Origin: Sediminibacterium sp. C3
GTDB taxonomy: Bacteria > Bacteroidota > Bacteroidia > Chitinophagales > Chitinophagaceae
DNA length: 64,000 nucleotides
Direction of reading: 5' to 3'
Assembly: GCF_000508085.1 (NCBI RefSeq)
Contig: NZ_KI669560.1
Location: forward strand, 2,607,815 to 2,671,814
A program made the position numbers and the translations under genes. How positions within the stretch are numbered: the stretch's first letter is position 1; each line of letters begins with the position of its first letter. Below the pieces are notes generated by a model, which was not told where the DNA came from, made no database searches, and was given only the letters and a program-made list of their open reading frames with translations. Positions 47,732 through 57,823 of the stretch are shown here, piece by piece.

Positions 47732-47800
47732 ATAATCATTTTTTACGTATATGAAAGGTAGCAAAAAATGCCATAAATAGCAGCAGAAGTAAATTTGAAT

Positions 47801-47808
47801 TAACTTTG
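47801..47808 (+). promoter_or_regulatory. -7 box of guaA, near-leaderless start
   Basis: TAACTTTG inside ATTAACTTTGCC, ending 4 bases before the guaA ATG. With a start site 5-9 bases downstream of the box, the mRNA would begin at or just before the start codon. A matching -33 is not evident. Confidence 0.45.
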
Positions 47809-47812
47809 CCAG

Positions 47813-49348
47813 ATGACAGAAAAAATTCTTATTCTCGATTTTGGCAGTCAATACACACAGCTAATTGCCAGGGCAGTACGTGAGGCAAATATTTACTGTG
47901 AAATCATTCCTTTTCACAAGGAATTTACCATAGATGCTACTTTAAAGGGAATCATCCTGAGTGGCTCCCCATTTAGTGTTAATGAAGAAAATGCACCTTC
48001 CGTTGATATTGCTGCCTTTAATTCCAAGCTACCCGTATTAGGTGTTTGCTATGGCGCACAGCTTACTGCAAAAGTTTTTGGAGGCAAAGTAGATAAATCA
48101 AATAAGAGGGAGTACGGAAGAGCTCAATTAGAAATTATTCAATCAGACTCACTTTTCAACGGCATTCCTGCCAAATCTCAGGTCTGGATGAGCCATAGTG
48201 ACTCCATTAAGGATTTACCCCAGGGATATAGCATTCTTGCCACTACAGAAAGCATTCCTGTAGCGGCTTTTAAGAAAGATGACACCAACAGTTTTCCCTT
48301 ATATGGGTTTCAGTTTCACCCGGAAGTATACCATTCAACTGAGGGTAAGAAAATGATTCGCAACTTTTTGGTAGATATATGTGGTTGCACCCAAAGCTGG
48401 ACTCCAGCTTCATTTGTAGAGGAAACTGTAGCCCGCTTAAAAGAAGAAATTGGAGATAAGGAAGTAATCATGGCTTTAAGCGGAGGTGTAGACAGTACGG
48501 TGGCAGCCACATTGATTGCCCGTGCTATCGGGACCAGATTACACGGCATTTTTGTAGATAATGGGGTTTTAAGAAAGGACGAATTTGAGCAGGTTTTAAC
48601 AACTTATAATGCCATCGGATTAAATGTAAAAGGAGTGGATGCCAAAGAAATGTTTTATGCGGCATTAAAAGACCAGACAGATCCGGAAGCCAAAAGAAAA
48701 GCCATTGGAAAATTATTCATTGATGTTTTCCAGTCAGAAGCCCAAAAACTGAATAATATTTCTTTTTTAGGACAGGGCACTATATATCCCGATGTGATTG
48801 AAAGCGTTAGTGTTCACGGGCCTTCGCAAACCATTAAGAGCCACCACAACGTGGGAGGTCTTCCCGACACCATGCACCTTTCGTTGGTAGAGCCTTTACG
48901 CTATCTGTTTAAAGACGAAGTAAGAAAAGTAGGGCTTGAGCTGGGCATACCGGCGGATATGATCAACCGACACCCCTTCCCCGGTCCTGGATTGGCCATC
49001 AGAATTCTGGGAGAAGTGAATGCTGAAAGAGTAGACCTTTTGCAAAAGGCCGATGCCATTTTTATCAATGGACTAAAAAAAGCCGGACTCTATACTCAGG
49101 TATGGCAGGCAGGCACCATTTTGCTACCTGTTAAGAGTGTAGGGGTAATGGGGGATGAAAGAACCTATGAATTCACGGTAGCGCTAAGGGCAGTTACTTC
49201 CGTTGACGGCATGACTGCAGACTGGGCACATTTACCTTATGAGTTTTTAGCGGACATCTCCAACGAAATCATTAATAATGTAAGAGGAATCAACAGGGTT
49301 GTTTACGATATCAGCAGTAAACCACCAGCAACCATAGAATGGGAGTAA
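47813..49348 (+). CDS. guaA: GMP synthase (glutamine-hydrolysing)
   Basis: 511 aa. It makes GMP from XMP, ATP and glutamine. The class I glutamine amidotransferase domain (about residues 1-190) has the catalytic cysteine in GVCYGAQ and the histidine/glutamate in QFHPEVYHS. The ATP pyrophosphatase has the P-loop [14 protein letters not shown] (about 220-233). The dimerisation domain ends with [21 protein letters not shown] (all but the last residues typical). Confidence 0.97.
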   Translation: MTEKILILDFGSQYTQLIARAVREANIYCEIIPFHKEFTIDATLKGIILSGSPFSVNEENAPSVDIAAFNSKLPVLGVCYGAQLTAKVFGGKVDKSNKREYGRAQLEIIQSDSLFNGIPAKSQVWMSHSDSIKDLPQGYSILATTESIPVAAFKKDDTNSFPLYGFQFHPEVYHSTEGKKMIRNFLVDICGCTQSWTPASFVEETVARLKEEIGDKEVIMALSGGVDSTVAATLIARAIGTRLHGIFVDNGVLRKDEFEQVLTTYNAIGLNVKGVDAKEMFYAALKDQTDPEAKRKAIGKLFIDVFQSEAQKLNNISFLGQGTIYPDVIESVSVHGPSQTIKSHHNVGGLPDTMHLSLVEPLRYLFKDEVRKVGLELGIPADMINRHPFPGPGLAIRILGEVNAERVDLLQKADAIFINGLKKAGLYTQVWQAGTILLPVKSVGVMGDERTYEFTVALRAVTSVDGMTADWAHLPYEFLADISNEIINNVRGINRVVYDISSKPPATIEWE

Positions 49349-49362
49349 ACTTGAGGAGTATT

Positions 49363-50517
49363 ATGAAACAACTTTTTGTCATATTGCTATTGGTCTTGGC
49401 GTCTTCACTAACCGGGAGCACATATGCACAAACAGCCGGACCACTTAAAATTGCTGTGTTTGCGCCGATTTATATAGACGATGCATTTAACAATGAAAAT
49501 TATTCATTAGGTAATAACAATATCCCTAAAGCAATACTTCCGGGCCTGGATTTTTATAATGGTATTCAGCTCGCTATCGACTCATTACAGACAGAAGGCC
49601 AGCATCTGGAAATTTTGTTTTTCGATTTAAAGAGTAAAAAGGATAACCTAGAGCAGCTCATACAAAGTGGAAAACTAAATGGTACGGATTTACTGATTGC
49701 ATCTTTCAACAATAGAGCAGACATCAAGCCTCTTGCTGACTATGCAAAGTCCAAACAGATTCCTTTGATATCTGCTACCTATCCAAATGACGCAGGAATT
49801 CGCACCAATCCTTTTTTTGCATTGGTGAATCCCACTTTAATTACACATATAGAAGGGCTCTTTAAATATTTACAGAAGAATCACCCTACCGATCCAATTA
49901 TATATGTAAAAAAGCCAGGCGGACTGGAAGACATGATTGAACAAACTTTTTTTGAATTAAACAAAAAAACACCTGCACTTCCCTTAAAACTGAAAATCAT
50001 TTCAGTTACGGATAGCATTAATATTGCACTGTACAATTCAATCCTGGACAGTACCCGAACCAATATTATTTTATGTGGCACTGTTAACGAAGGTTTTGGC
50101 ATGAACCTGGTTAAATCTGTAGCCGCCAACAAAAGTTATAAATCAATTGTTGTGGGAATGCCCACCTGGGATGCCATTAAAGACCTGGGAAAAGGAACAG
50201 AAATTATTTACTCCACCCCTTTCAATTACAATAGAGCAGACAAACTATTGCAAAGAATATCCACTCTTTACAGGAATAAATTACAGGGAAGGCCATCGGA
50301 TATGGTTTTCAAGGGTTTTGAATCCTTGTATTATTTTGGAAAACTGTTATTGAAGTATCCCAACAATTTAGCCTCTCAGCTTTCTGACAACAGTTTTAAG
50401 ATATTCAATGAGTATGATTTTGTACCGGTTTTACAAAACGGGGAAATCAGCTATCTCGAAAATAAAAAGCTTTATTTTATAAGAAAGTCAGATGGGATAA
50501 TTAAATCTGTACAATAA
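49363..50517 (+). CDS. Periplasmic binding protein type 1 fold, secreted
   Basis: 384 aa from ATG MKQLFVILLLVLASSLTG, just after guaA. It has a signal peptide (cleavage near TYAQ). The mature part resembles the leucine-binding/ANF receptor class: LKIAVFAPIYIDD, a central SKQIPLISATYPNDAG, VGMPTWDAIKDLG and a C-terminal SLYYFGKLLL. No transporter genes are nearby, so it may be a sensor-like or lipoprotein-associated binding protein rather than an ABC transport partner. In Bacteroidota such proteins are often orphans. Confidence 0.72.
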   Translation: MKQLFVILLLVLASSLTGSTYAQTAGPLKIAVFAPIYIDDAFNNENYSLGNNNIPKAILPGLDFYNGIQLAIDSLQTEGQHLEILFFDLKSKKDNLEQLIQSGKLNGTDLLIASFNNRADIKPLADYAKSKQIPLISATYPNDAGIRTNPFFALVNPTLITHIEGLFKYLQKNHPTDPIIYVKKPGGLEDMIEQTFFELNKKTPALPLKLKIISVTDSINIALYNSILDSTRTNIILCGTVNEGFGMNLVKSVAANKSYKSIVVGMPTWDAIKDLGKGTEIIYSTPFNYNRADKLLQRISTLYRNKLQGRPSDMVFKGFESLYYFGKLLLKYPNNLASQLSDNSFKIFNEYDFVPVLQNGEISYLENKKLYFIRKSDGIIKSVQ

Positions 50518-50547
50518 ACCCTTTTACATTCAGGTTGTTTTAACTTC

Positions 50548-50709
50548 ATGTATAACCACAAAGGGAACAAATCCTATTTACCTCAAAAAAACTGCACCAC
50601 CTGCGGCAAGCCTTTTTCCTGGCGAAAAAAATGGGCAAAAAACTGGGAAGAAGTAAAATACTGCAGCGACAAATGCAGAAATGCAAAGAAAACCCATGCA
50701 AGCCAGTAA
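50548..50709 (+). CDS. DUF2256 zinc-ribbon mini-protein
   Basis: 53 aa. It carries the DUF2256 pattern: [18 protein letters not shown] followed by EVKYCSDKC, a probable CxxC-CxxxC zinc ribbon. Function unknown. In many bacteria it is found near photolyase/cryptochrome genes; here it overlaps the start of the ligase-associated helicase (the helicase ATG lies inside its last codons), suggesting a link to DNA repair. This is inference from position. Confidence 0.85.
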   Translation: MYNHKGNKSYLPQKNCTTCGKPFSWRKKWAKNWEEVKYCSDKCRNAKKTHASQ

Positions 50710-53143
50710 AGGATTTCAAATTGTAACCGATTGGCTGCAGCAACAGCAACTAAACCCCTTCCCATTTCAGGAACAAGCCTGGAAGGCCATTTTAGCGGGA
50801 GAAAGTGGTCTGGTAAATGCTCCTACAGGATGTGGCAAAACCTATTCTGTATTTCTGGGTGCTTTAATGCAGTTTATCAATGCTCATCCGGCTGATTGGG
50901 CTAAACAAAAAAACAATGGTTTACAACTACTCTGGATAACCCCATTACGTGCACTGGCAAAAGATATTGGCCGAGCCATGGAAGAAGTAATTAAGTCCCT
51001 GGGCATGCAATGGAAAGTAGCAATCAGAAATGGGGATACCAGTAATGCTGACAGAGCAAGGCAGAAAAAACAAATGCCGGAGATTTTAATCATCACGCCG
51101 GAAAGCCTGCAATTACTCTTAACGCAAAAAAACTATCCGGCAATTTTTTCTACCCTTAAATTATTGGCTGTAGATGAATGGCATGAATTGCTGGGAAGCA
51201 AACGTGGCGTACAAACAGAACTAGCTGTCAGCAGACTGGTAAACTGTAGTGAATCCTTACAAGTATGGGGCATCAGTGCCACCATCGGCAACCTGGAAGA
51301 AGCAAGAGAGGTACTCTTAAGTCCCTTGAAAAAAACAGGAATCACCATTCAGGCAGCAATCAATAAGCCGCTAGAAATTCACACCATTATTCCGGATGAA
51401 ATTGATTCTTACCCCTGGGCAGGACACCTGGGGATAAAGCTGGCGCATACGCTAATTCCGATTATTGAGAACAGCAATACCACGCTGATTTTTATCAATA
51501 CCAGGGGGATGAGTGAAACCTGGTACCAGACATTGCTTACACTTGCCCCATCACTTGCTGGTGCTATTGCACTGCATCATGGAAGCATTGAACAGGAATT
51601 AAGATTATGGGTCGAAGAAGCATTGCATACACAAAAATTAAAAGCAGTGGTTTGTACTGCCAGTCTGGATTTGGGAGTAGACTTCCGGCCCGTGGATACG
51701 GTAATACAAGTAGGGTCTCCCAAAGGCATTGCTCGTTTTTTACAAAGAGCCGGAAGAAGCGGACATCGGCCAGGAGAAATCAGCAAGATCTATTTTCTCC
51801 CAACGCATAGCCTGGAATTGGTGGAAGCCGCTGCACTGAAAACAGCCGTTACAGAAAAAGCCATCGAAAGCAAAGACCCATTGGTATTGTGTTTTGATGT
51901 GCTGCTTCAATATTTGTGCACACTTGCATGCGGAGAGGGCTTTGACCCCAAAAGGATTTATACCGAAATACAATCCACTTATTGCTTCTCAGATATGCAG
52001 GAGGAGGAATGGCAGGAAATATTAAAACAGATTACATCAGGTGGGCAGGCACTGCAAGTATATGATGAATTCAGAAAAGTAGAGATCGAAAATGGCATTT
52101 ATAAAATCAATAGCCGAAAAATTGCCATGCGTCATCGAATGCATATCGGAACCATTGTAAGCGATGCCATGTTAAAAGTAAAATTTCTAAGCGGTGGATA
52201 TATTGGGGTGATAGAAGAATACTTTATCAGTAAACTGGAACCTGGTGATGTGTTTACACTGGCGGGTAAAAACCTGGAGCTCATCATGATTAAAGACATG
52301 AATGTGCTCGTAAAAAAATCAACTGCTAAAAAATCACTGATTCCTTCCTGGCTGGGGGGCAGAATGAGTTTAACCGCTAACCTGGGAGAAGTTTTAAGAA
52401 GAACTTTTTCAAAAGCATTGCAACCCAATTCGGGCATTGAAATGGACAGCCTGCAGCATTTATTCTCCATTCAAAAAAGCTTATCCCATATCCCGCAACC
52501 CAATGAATTACTCATTGAACAGATTGAAAGCAAAGACGGCTATCATTTGCTGGTATACCCTTTTGAGGGAAGACAGGTGCATGAAGCATTGAGTGCTATA
52601 CTGGCATTCAGAATATCACAGATACAACCCATGAGTTTTTCCATATCGATGAATGATTATGGTTTTGAACTGTTGAGCGATACTCCAATACCTGTTGACG
52701 ATGCCAATGTATATGAATTATTTAGCGATAAAAACCTGCTGACAGATATACAGCAAAGTGTCAACAATACAGAAATGGCCAAAAGAAAATTCAGGGACAT
52801 TGCGGTAATTGGAGGACTCATTTTTCAAGGAATGCCAGGTGAAAAAACCAAGGCCAGACATTTACAATCTTCTGCCTCTCTCCTGTTCAAGGTATTTGAA
52901 GAATACGACCCGGGAAATCTTTTGTTGAAGCAAGCTTACAATGAAGTGCTTACGCAACAAATGGATGAAGTTCGACTCAGATTGGCTTTACAACGAATTG
53001 CCAAAAGCAAAATCGTATTGACTTATCCGTCCAAATTAACCCCACTGTCCTTCCCCATTGTAGTAGATGGATTGAACAGAAATAACCTGAGTTCAGAAAG
53101 ACTGGAAGATCGGGTGAAAAAAATGCAACAACAATTATCTTAG
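50681..53143 (+). CDS. Ligase-associated DEXH-box DNA helicase (Lhr-like)
   Basis: 820 aa. A superfamily 2 helicase with Walker A in [10 protein letters not shown] (about residues 46-55), DEWH box in [11 protein letters not shown] (about 164-174), motif [11 protein letters not shown] and motif [14 protein letters not shown] (about 354-365). A long C-terminal Lhr-type region (about 420-820) fits the helicase that, with an ATP-dependent ligase, an exonuclease and PdeM, forms the ligase-associated DNA repair set. PdeM follows 5 bases later. Ligase and exonuclease are not in the window. A second ATG five codons in is also possible. Confidence 0.9.
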   Translation: MQRKPMQASKGFQIVTDWLQQQQLNPFPFQEQAWKAILAGESGLVNAPTGCGKTYSVFLGALMQFINAHPADWAKQKNNGLQLLWITPLRALAKDIGRAMEEVIKSLGMQWKVAIRNGDTSNADRARQKKQMPEILIITPESLQLLLTQKNYPAIFSTLKLLAVDEWHELLGSKRGVQTELAVSRLVNCSESLQVWGISATIGNLEEAREVLLSPLKKTGITIQAAINKPLEIHTIIPDEIDSYPWAGHLGIKLAHTLIPIIENSNTTLIFINTRGMSETWYQTLLTLAPSLAGAIALHHGSIEQELRLWVEEALHTQKLKAVVCTASLDLGVDFRPVDTVIQVGSPKGIARFLQRAGRSGHRPGEISKIYFLPTHSLELVEAAALKTAVTEKAIESKDPLVLCFDVLLQYLCTLACGEGFDPKRIYTEIQSTYCFSDMQEEEWQEILKQITSGGQALQVYDEFRKVEIENGIYKINSRKIAMRHRMHIGTIVSDAMLKVKFLSGGYIGVIEEYFISKLEPGDVFTLAGKNLELIMIKDMNVLVKKSTAKKSLIPSWLGGRMSLTANLGEVLRRTFSKALQPNSGIEMDSLQHLFSIQKSLSHIPQPNELLIEQIESKDGYHLLVYPFEGRQVHEALSAILAFRISQIQPMSFSISMNDYGFELLSDTPIPVDDANVYELFSDKNLLTDIQQSVNNTEMAKRKFRDIAVIGGLIFQGMPGEKTKARHLQSSASLLFKVFEEYDPGNLLLKQAYNEVLTQQMDEVRLRLALQRIAKSKIVLTYPSKLTPLSFPIVVDGLNRNNLSSERLEDRVKKMQQQLS

Positions 53144-53148
53144 CAATC

Positions 53149-53841
53149 ATGAACGAAGATCAATTGTTAATCTGCAGGGAACAGCATCTGTGGCTTTCGC
53201 CCAACAGAACTATATTCTGGGAAGAAGAAAAAACAATGATTCTTTCAGATACCCATTTCGGGAAAACCGGACACTTCAGAAAAAACGGAATCGCTGTTCC
53301 TCAAAATATCTATAAAGAAGACCTTCAAAGATTTTTTAGCATTACTCAATTTTACAAAGCGCAAAGAGTACTTGTGGTGGGAGATTTTTTTCATAGCTAT
53401 GCCAATGAAGAGCTGGATTGGTTTTTGAAATGGAAAAGAGATTTTACACAACTTCAAATTACATTGATAAGGGGCAACCATGATGTATTACCTGCTGCAT
53501 GGTATGAAGCTGCAGCCATTGAAATTGTACCGGAAACCATGATTTTAGGTCCCTTTCAGTTTCAACATGATTTTGAAGAGACACACAAAAAAAATAAAGA
53601 CAACAAGGAACTTCAACCGAAGAAAAGCCATTCACCTTATATTTTTTCAGGACATATTCATCCGGGAATTACCATTAAAGGTCTTAGTAAACAAAGCTTA
53701 CGGTTTCCTTGTTTTTACTTTGGCAAAAACCACTGCATCTTACCTGCATTCAGCAAATTCAGCGGATTGGCAACCATTAAACCAAAAAAGGCAGACCAGG
53801 TATTTGCCATCGTAAATGACAACTTGATTCAGACCCAATGA
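53149..53841 (+). CDS. pdeM: Ligase-associated DNA damage response endonuclease PdeM
   Basis: 230 aa. A calcineurin-like metallophosphoesterase with metal-site motifs DTHFGKTGHF (about residues 32-41), VVGDFFHS (about 77-84), RGNHDV (about 109-114) and SGHIHPGIT (about 164-172). It follows the helicase directly and overlaps the HDAC-like gene by 4 bases (ATGA), so the three are one operon. Confidence 0.9.
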   Translation: MNEDQLLICREQHLWLSPNRTIFWEEEKTMILSDTHFGKTGHFRKNGIAVPQNIYKEDLQRFFSITQFYKAQRVLVVGDFFHSYANEELDWFLKWKRDFTQLQITLIRGNHDVLPAAWYEAAAIEIVPETMILGPFQFQHDFEETHKKNKDNKELQPKKSHSPYIFSGHIHPGITIKGLSKQSLRFPCFYFGKNHCILPAFSKFSGLATIKPKKADQVFAIVNDNLIQTQ

Positions 53842-54740
53842 TAGAAATTGCCTTTGACAATATTTATGCACACCCATTGCCGGAAAATCATCGTTTTCCC
53901 ATGCTCAAGTATCAATTGATTCCTGAGCAGCTGATATATGAAGGCACTTATAATCCAGCCCATTTCTTTAGTCCTGCATCCTGTTCAAATGAAACAGTAT
54001 TAAGAACACATGATGCCGAATACCTGAATAAACTGCTGAACCAAACATTATCAGCATCTGAGCAAAGAAAAATTGGTTTCCCTCAGTCTCCTGAACTAAC
54101 CCAACGTGAATTAATAATTACGCAGGGAACAATTGACTGCGCCCTCTCTGCACAAAAAAACGGAGTTGCGCTAAATGTTGCCGGTGGCACCCACCATGCA
54201 TTTGCAGAAAGAGGAGAAGGCTTCTGTCTGCTCAACGATATGGCTGTAGCTTCGAACTATTTACTGGATAAAAATTTAGCTGCTAAAATTTTGATAATTG
54301 ACTTTGATGTGCACCAGGGAAACGGCACTGCGAAACTCATGGAAAATGAATCCCGAGTTTTTACGTTTAGTATGCATGGGGCACATAACTATCCATTTCA
54401 CAAAGAAAAATCAGACCTGGATATAGGATTATTAGACGGAACCGACGGTCCAACCTACCTGAAACTATTAACAGAAACTTTACCCAGGCTGATTGATGAA
54501 TTTCAACCCGACTTTGCCTTCTTTTTGTCGGGCGTAGACGTATTGGATACGGATAAATTCGGAAAACTAAAGCTGAGCCTTGCGGATTGCAAACAAAGGG
54601 ATCAAATTGTCTTAGAACAATTAAAAAAGAACTGTATTCCGGTTGCTGTTGCATTGGGTGGTGGCTATTCGCCAGATATCAGAACCATTGTGGAAGCGCA
54701 CTGCAATACCTTCAGATTGGCAGCTGACATATTTAGTTAG
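53838..54740 (+). CDS. Histone deacetylase-superfamily (AcuC/acetylpolyamine amidohydrolase-like) protein
   Basis: 300 aa. A zinc-dependent deacetylase fold with the paired histidines in VAGGTHHAFAERGEGFC (about residues 113-129) and the zinc-site DFDVHQGNGTAKLM (about 155-168). The second metal aspartate is in FFLSGVDVLDTDKFG (about 228-242). The substrate may be acetyl-polyamines, acetyl-CoA synthetase or others. It is translationally coupled to pdeM by a 4-base overlap, an unexpected pairing with DNA repair genes. Confidence 0.88.
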   Translation: MIEIAFDNIYAHPLPENHRFPMLKYQLIPEQLIYEGTYNPAHFFSPASCSNETVLRTHDAEYLNKLLNQTLSASEQRKIGFPQSPELTQRELIITQGTIDCALSAQKNGVALNVAGGTHHAFAERGEGFCLLNDMAVASNYLLDKNLAAKILIIDFDVHQGNGTAKLMENESRVFTFSMHGAHNYPFHKEKSDLDIGLLDGTDGPTYLKLLTETLPRLIDEFQPDFAFFLSGVDVLDTDKFGKLKLSLADCKQRDQIVLEQLKKNCIPVAVALGGGYSPDIRTIVEAHCNTFRLAADIFS

Positions 54741-54774
54741 CCATATGAATACACGCTAGCAACAACCTGATTTA

Positions 54775-55245
54775 CTAACCAATACTATAGACTGCCTGGT
54801 GCTTCACAGGAAAATTACAGCTGCGGGCAATGAAACAATAAGCATTGGCTTTTTCATGCAAGGCATTGGCCTGGTCCATCATCTGCATATTGGCCAGAGA
54901 GATTCTTGGTTTAAGAATGACTTCCGTAAACTGACCAGCTCCGGATGGTTCTACAGTCATAATCCCCTCCGCATCATCCTGATAAGAAGTAACTATGATG
55001 CCGGTATCCGCACAAAAATGCAGATACCAAAGCATATGACAGGAAGATAAAGAAGCCACCAGCATTTCTTCCGGATTGTAGCGATTGGGATCTCCCCTGA
55101 ACAAAGGATCCGAACTGGATTCAACAGGAACTTTACCTTCCACCTGAATCAAATGATTTCTGGAATAGGCTTTGTAATTACTGGTTCCGGTTCCCAAATT
55201 CCCCATCCATTTAATTCCTACTTTATATAAATGCTGGTGAGCCAT
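54775..55245 (-). CDS. OsmC-family peroxiredoxin-like protein
   Basis: 156 aa. OsmC/Ohr proteins reduce organic peroxides. The first catalytic cysteine is in SLSSCHMLWYLHF (about residues 66-78) and the second in FIARSCNFPV (about 138-147). The N-terminal GTGTSNYKAYSRNH and FRGDPNRYNPEEMLVASL are typical for the OsmC rather than Ohr branch. A single gene in its own unit. Confidence 0.87.
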   Translation of the reverse strand: MAHQHLYKVGIKWMGNLGTGTSNYKAYSRNHLIQVEGKVPVESSSDPLFRGDPNRYNPEEMLVASLSSCHMLWYLHFCADTGIIVTSYQDDAEGIMTVEPSGAGQFTEVILKPRISLANMQMMDQANALHEKANAYCFIARSCNFPVKHQAVYSIG

Positions 55246-55272
55246 TCTTCTTTCAATAAATTGATTTGATCA

Positions 55273-56025
55273 TTAATTCAGTTTCTTTTTCAGGCTACTC
55301 ACTTGTTCCTGCAAATTATTCACCATTCCAGCCAGTTGATTTACATCCCAGACCGGAGCAGCATTGGCTTTTTGCAAAATGTAAACTGCTTTCCAGATTT
55401 CCAGCACGTCTTCTGCACTTACATGGTAAGGTTCGTATTGAGGATTATCGCTGATTAACGTAATTTTATTTTTCAGGCGGTTGTTTTTCACTACCCGCTT
55501 GTAAGCCACCCCTTCATTTTTGGAAAGAACGATATAGGTATTGCTGTTTTTTAAATCATCCAGGTCCTCTACTTTTTCGCCTACAATTACACTGCCACTG
55601 GGCGTAGGCAACATAGAGTCTCCCATAATTTCAAAAGCCCTGTATTGACCCGGAGCCAGCATGGGTAAAGTAAAAGTATTCAGCTCATCTACAAATTCCG
55701 GATCTGCATAACCAGTCATATAACCTGCAGCTGCTTTTACCGGAACAAATCTGATTTCGGCAGACTCACTGATCATTTTTAACTGACGTCTTCTGTCTAA
55801 ATAAGAACCTCCCTTGCTTTCAGATAAATCTTTAAACAAAAAATCTTCCAGACTTAATTTGAAAATAGAACAAACCTGCTCCATTACCTCGAGCTTGGGT
55901 TCTGCCCTTTCTTCTTCATAAGCGCCCACCAGGGAACGTTTGATTTTTAGCTTGTTGGCAAACTCTTCCTGGGTCCAGCCCCGCAGTTTGCGCAGATACT
56001 TCAGATTTCTTCCAGCGTTTGACAT
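55273..56025 (-). CDS. XRE-family repressor with S24 (LexA-like) peptidase domain
   Basis: 250 aa. The N-terminal helix-turn-helix (about residues 7-62) includes RGWTQEEFANKLKIKRSLVGAYE. The C-terminal S24 domain has the serine in MGDSMLPTPSGSVIVGEK (about 134-151) and the lysine in GVAYKRVVKNN, the Ser-Lys dyad of self-cleaving repressors. It ends with a short coiled-coil-like helix (NNLQEQVSSLKKKLN). It is likely an SOS/stress-type or autoregulatory switch. Two inverted-repeat sites lie at its start codon. Confidence 0.88.
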   Translation of the reverse strand: MSNAGRNLKYLRKLRGWTQEEFANKLKIKRSLVGAYEEERAEPKLEVMEQVCSIFKLSLEDFLFKDLSESKGGSYLDRRRQLKMISESAEIRFVPVKAAAGYMTGYADPEFVDELNTFTLPMLAPGQYRAFEIMGDSMLPTPSGSVIVGEKVEDLDDLKNSNTYIVLSKNEGVAYKRVVKNNRLKNKITLISDNPQYEPYHVSAEDVLEIWKAVYILQKANAAPVWDVNQLAGMVNNLQEQVSSLKKKLN

Positions 56026-56026
56026 A

Positions 56027-56063
56027 ACTAATACTTTTAGCGCAATTTACTAAACTTTTTAGT
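56027..56063. promoter_or_regulatory. Candidate operators of the XRE-S24 repressor
   Basis: Two 15-base inverted repeats, ACTAATACTTTTAGC (56027-56041) and ACTAAACTTTTTAGT (56049-56063), lie next to the repressor ATG with centres 22 bp apart, about two helical turns. The second is a perfect 6-bp half-site palindrome with a 3-base centre. This fits autoregulation of the repressor and possibly control of the divergent M14 gene. Confidence 0.6.
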
Positions 56064-56146
56064 TTTTCCAAATTTATTTTGATTTTTATTTCAGCGGGTC
56101 AATTCTACGAACCGATTGAAGTACTTTTCAGCTGTAATATTAAGCC

Positions 56147-57798
56147 ATGAAAAAACTATTCCTATTTGCCTTATTGGGATCTCTTACACAGTTGAACGCC
56201 CAGTCTGTGGCCAGCTTTCCTGCTTCGCTTCAGTTAACACCGGAAAAATCCAATTTCGAAAAAACATCTTCTTATGCAGATGTGATGCAGTTTTTGCAGA
56301 CGATTAAAAGCATGAGCCAACATATCCATATCGGATCCATCGGTAAAAGCACATTGGGAAAAGATATTCCTTATGCAGTGCTTGCCAATCCTGCAGTTAG
56401 CACTCCTGAAGAAGCCAGAAAATCAGGAAAGCCTGTAGTATATATTCAGGGCAATATTCACGGAGGCGAAGTAGAAGGAAAAGAAGTATCGATGATGTTA
56501 ATGCGCGATATTTTATTGGGTAACTTATCGCACTTGCTCAACCATCAGATCATTGTTTTTGTGCCTATTTATAATACAGATGGGAATGATATGTTTGCGA
56601 AGGGATTAAGACCGTCGCAAGAGAACAGCCCGCTGGAAACCGGCATCAGGGAAAACGGCCAGGGACTCGACCTGAACAGAGACGGCATTAAGATGGAAAC
56701 ACCGGAAACCAGAGCGATGGTATCGAATATTCTGAATAGCTGGGATCCGCAGATGGTGGTGGATTTACATACCACCAATGGCACTTGGCATGGATACGAT
56801 TTAACCTGGGCACCTGGATATTTATCTGCGGGAGAACCTGGCCCCTATCACTATACCAACAGCACCATTCTACCTTTTATTACCGATAAAGTAAAAAGGA
56901 AAATGATTTATTGTTTGGCCCCTTTGGTGATTTCTATACCAGAGAAGGCTGGCCGGTAAAAAACTTTTACACTTACAATCACCATCCAAGGTATATCATC
57001 AATCAGATTGGTCTGCGCAACAGAATGTCTATCCTGAGTGAGTCATTTGCCCATGAGCGCTTTTATCAGCGCATCAACAGTACTTATCATTTTGTAAAAG
57101 AAATATTAGCCTATTGCAATAGCAATGCGGCAGAAATTATACAGATCAATCAGCAGGCTGAAAAAAATGCGATAGAACAGGTAAAAAATAATGCAGGAAA
57201 AATCAGCAAGGGCGTACGATTCAAAATGGTACCCACTGCCAATGGGATTCGCGATTTCAGAACCTATGATTATATCCCATTCAAAAAAGAAGACGGCAGT
57301 ACTACACTGACTAAAACAGGGAGGATCATCCATGTAGACAAAGTAAACTACTACGCAGATTTTAAAGACACCGTAAGTGCAACCTTGCCCAGAGGATACA
57401 TAATACCAGCGGCACTGGATAGCATAGCCGAACATTTAAAACGCATGGGGGCCAAAGTAGAGAAGCTCGAGAAAAAAACGGAGTTCCAGGGAGAAGGATT
57501 TCTCATAGAAAAATTCACCAAAGCCAGCAGAAAATTCGAGGGTCACCAGATGGCATCTGCAGAAGGAAAATTTGTTGCCAAAACATTTACTGCAGAAAAA
57601 GGAGACTACCTGATTGACCTGGCGCAACCTTTGGCTAACTTAATCTTCTATGCACTGGAGCCACAATCGGATGATGGTTTACTTACCTGGAATTTTTTTG
57701 ACCAGTATTTAACGGAAAAAGGAATCAGCAATCAGGCCGTGGAGTATCCGGTTTTGAAATTTTTTAGCACAAATACAACAACTAAAAAGAAAAGATAG
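56147..57798 (+). pseudogene. M14-family zinc carboxypeptidase, broken by a single-base frameshift
   Basis: Two overlapping frames make one ~550-aa secreted peptidase. Frame 1 (56147-56959) has a signal peptide (MKKLFLFALLGSLTQLNAQ), zinc site H105xxE108 in IHGGEVEGKE and H208 in VVDLHTTNG. Frame 2 continues from FGPFGDFYTREGW to 57798 with the catalytic-glutamate region MSILSESFAHERF. They join cleanly if the A5 run at 56893-56897 had six A: the reading KKENDLLFGPFGDFY is then restored. This is a real mutation, an assembly error or slippage-regulated; no stop other than the shift is seen. Confidence 0.8.
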
Positions 57799-57823
57799 GC
57801 CCGGTCTTATCGTACATTGCAAT

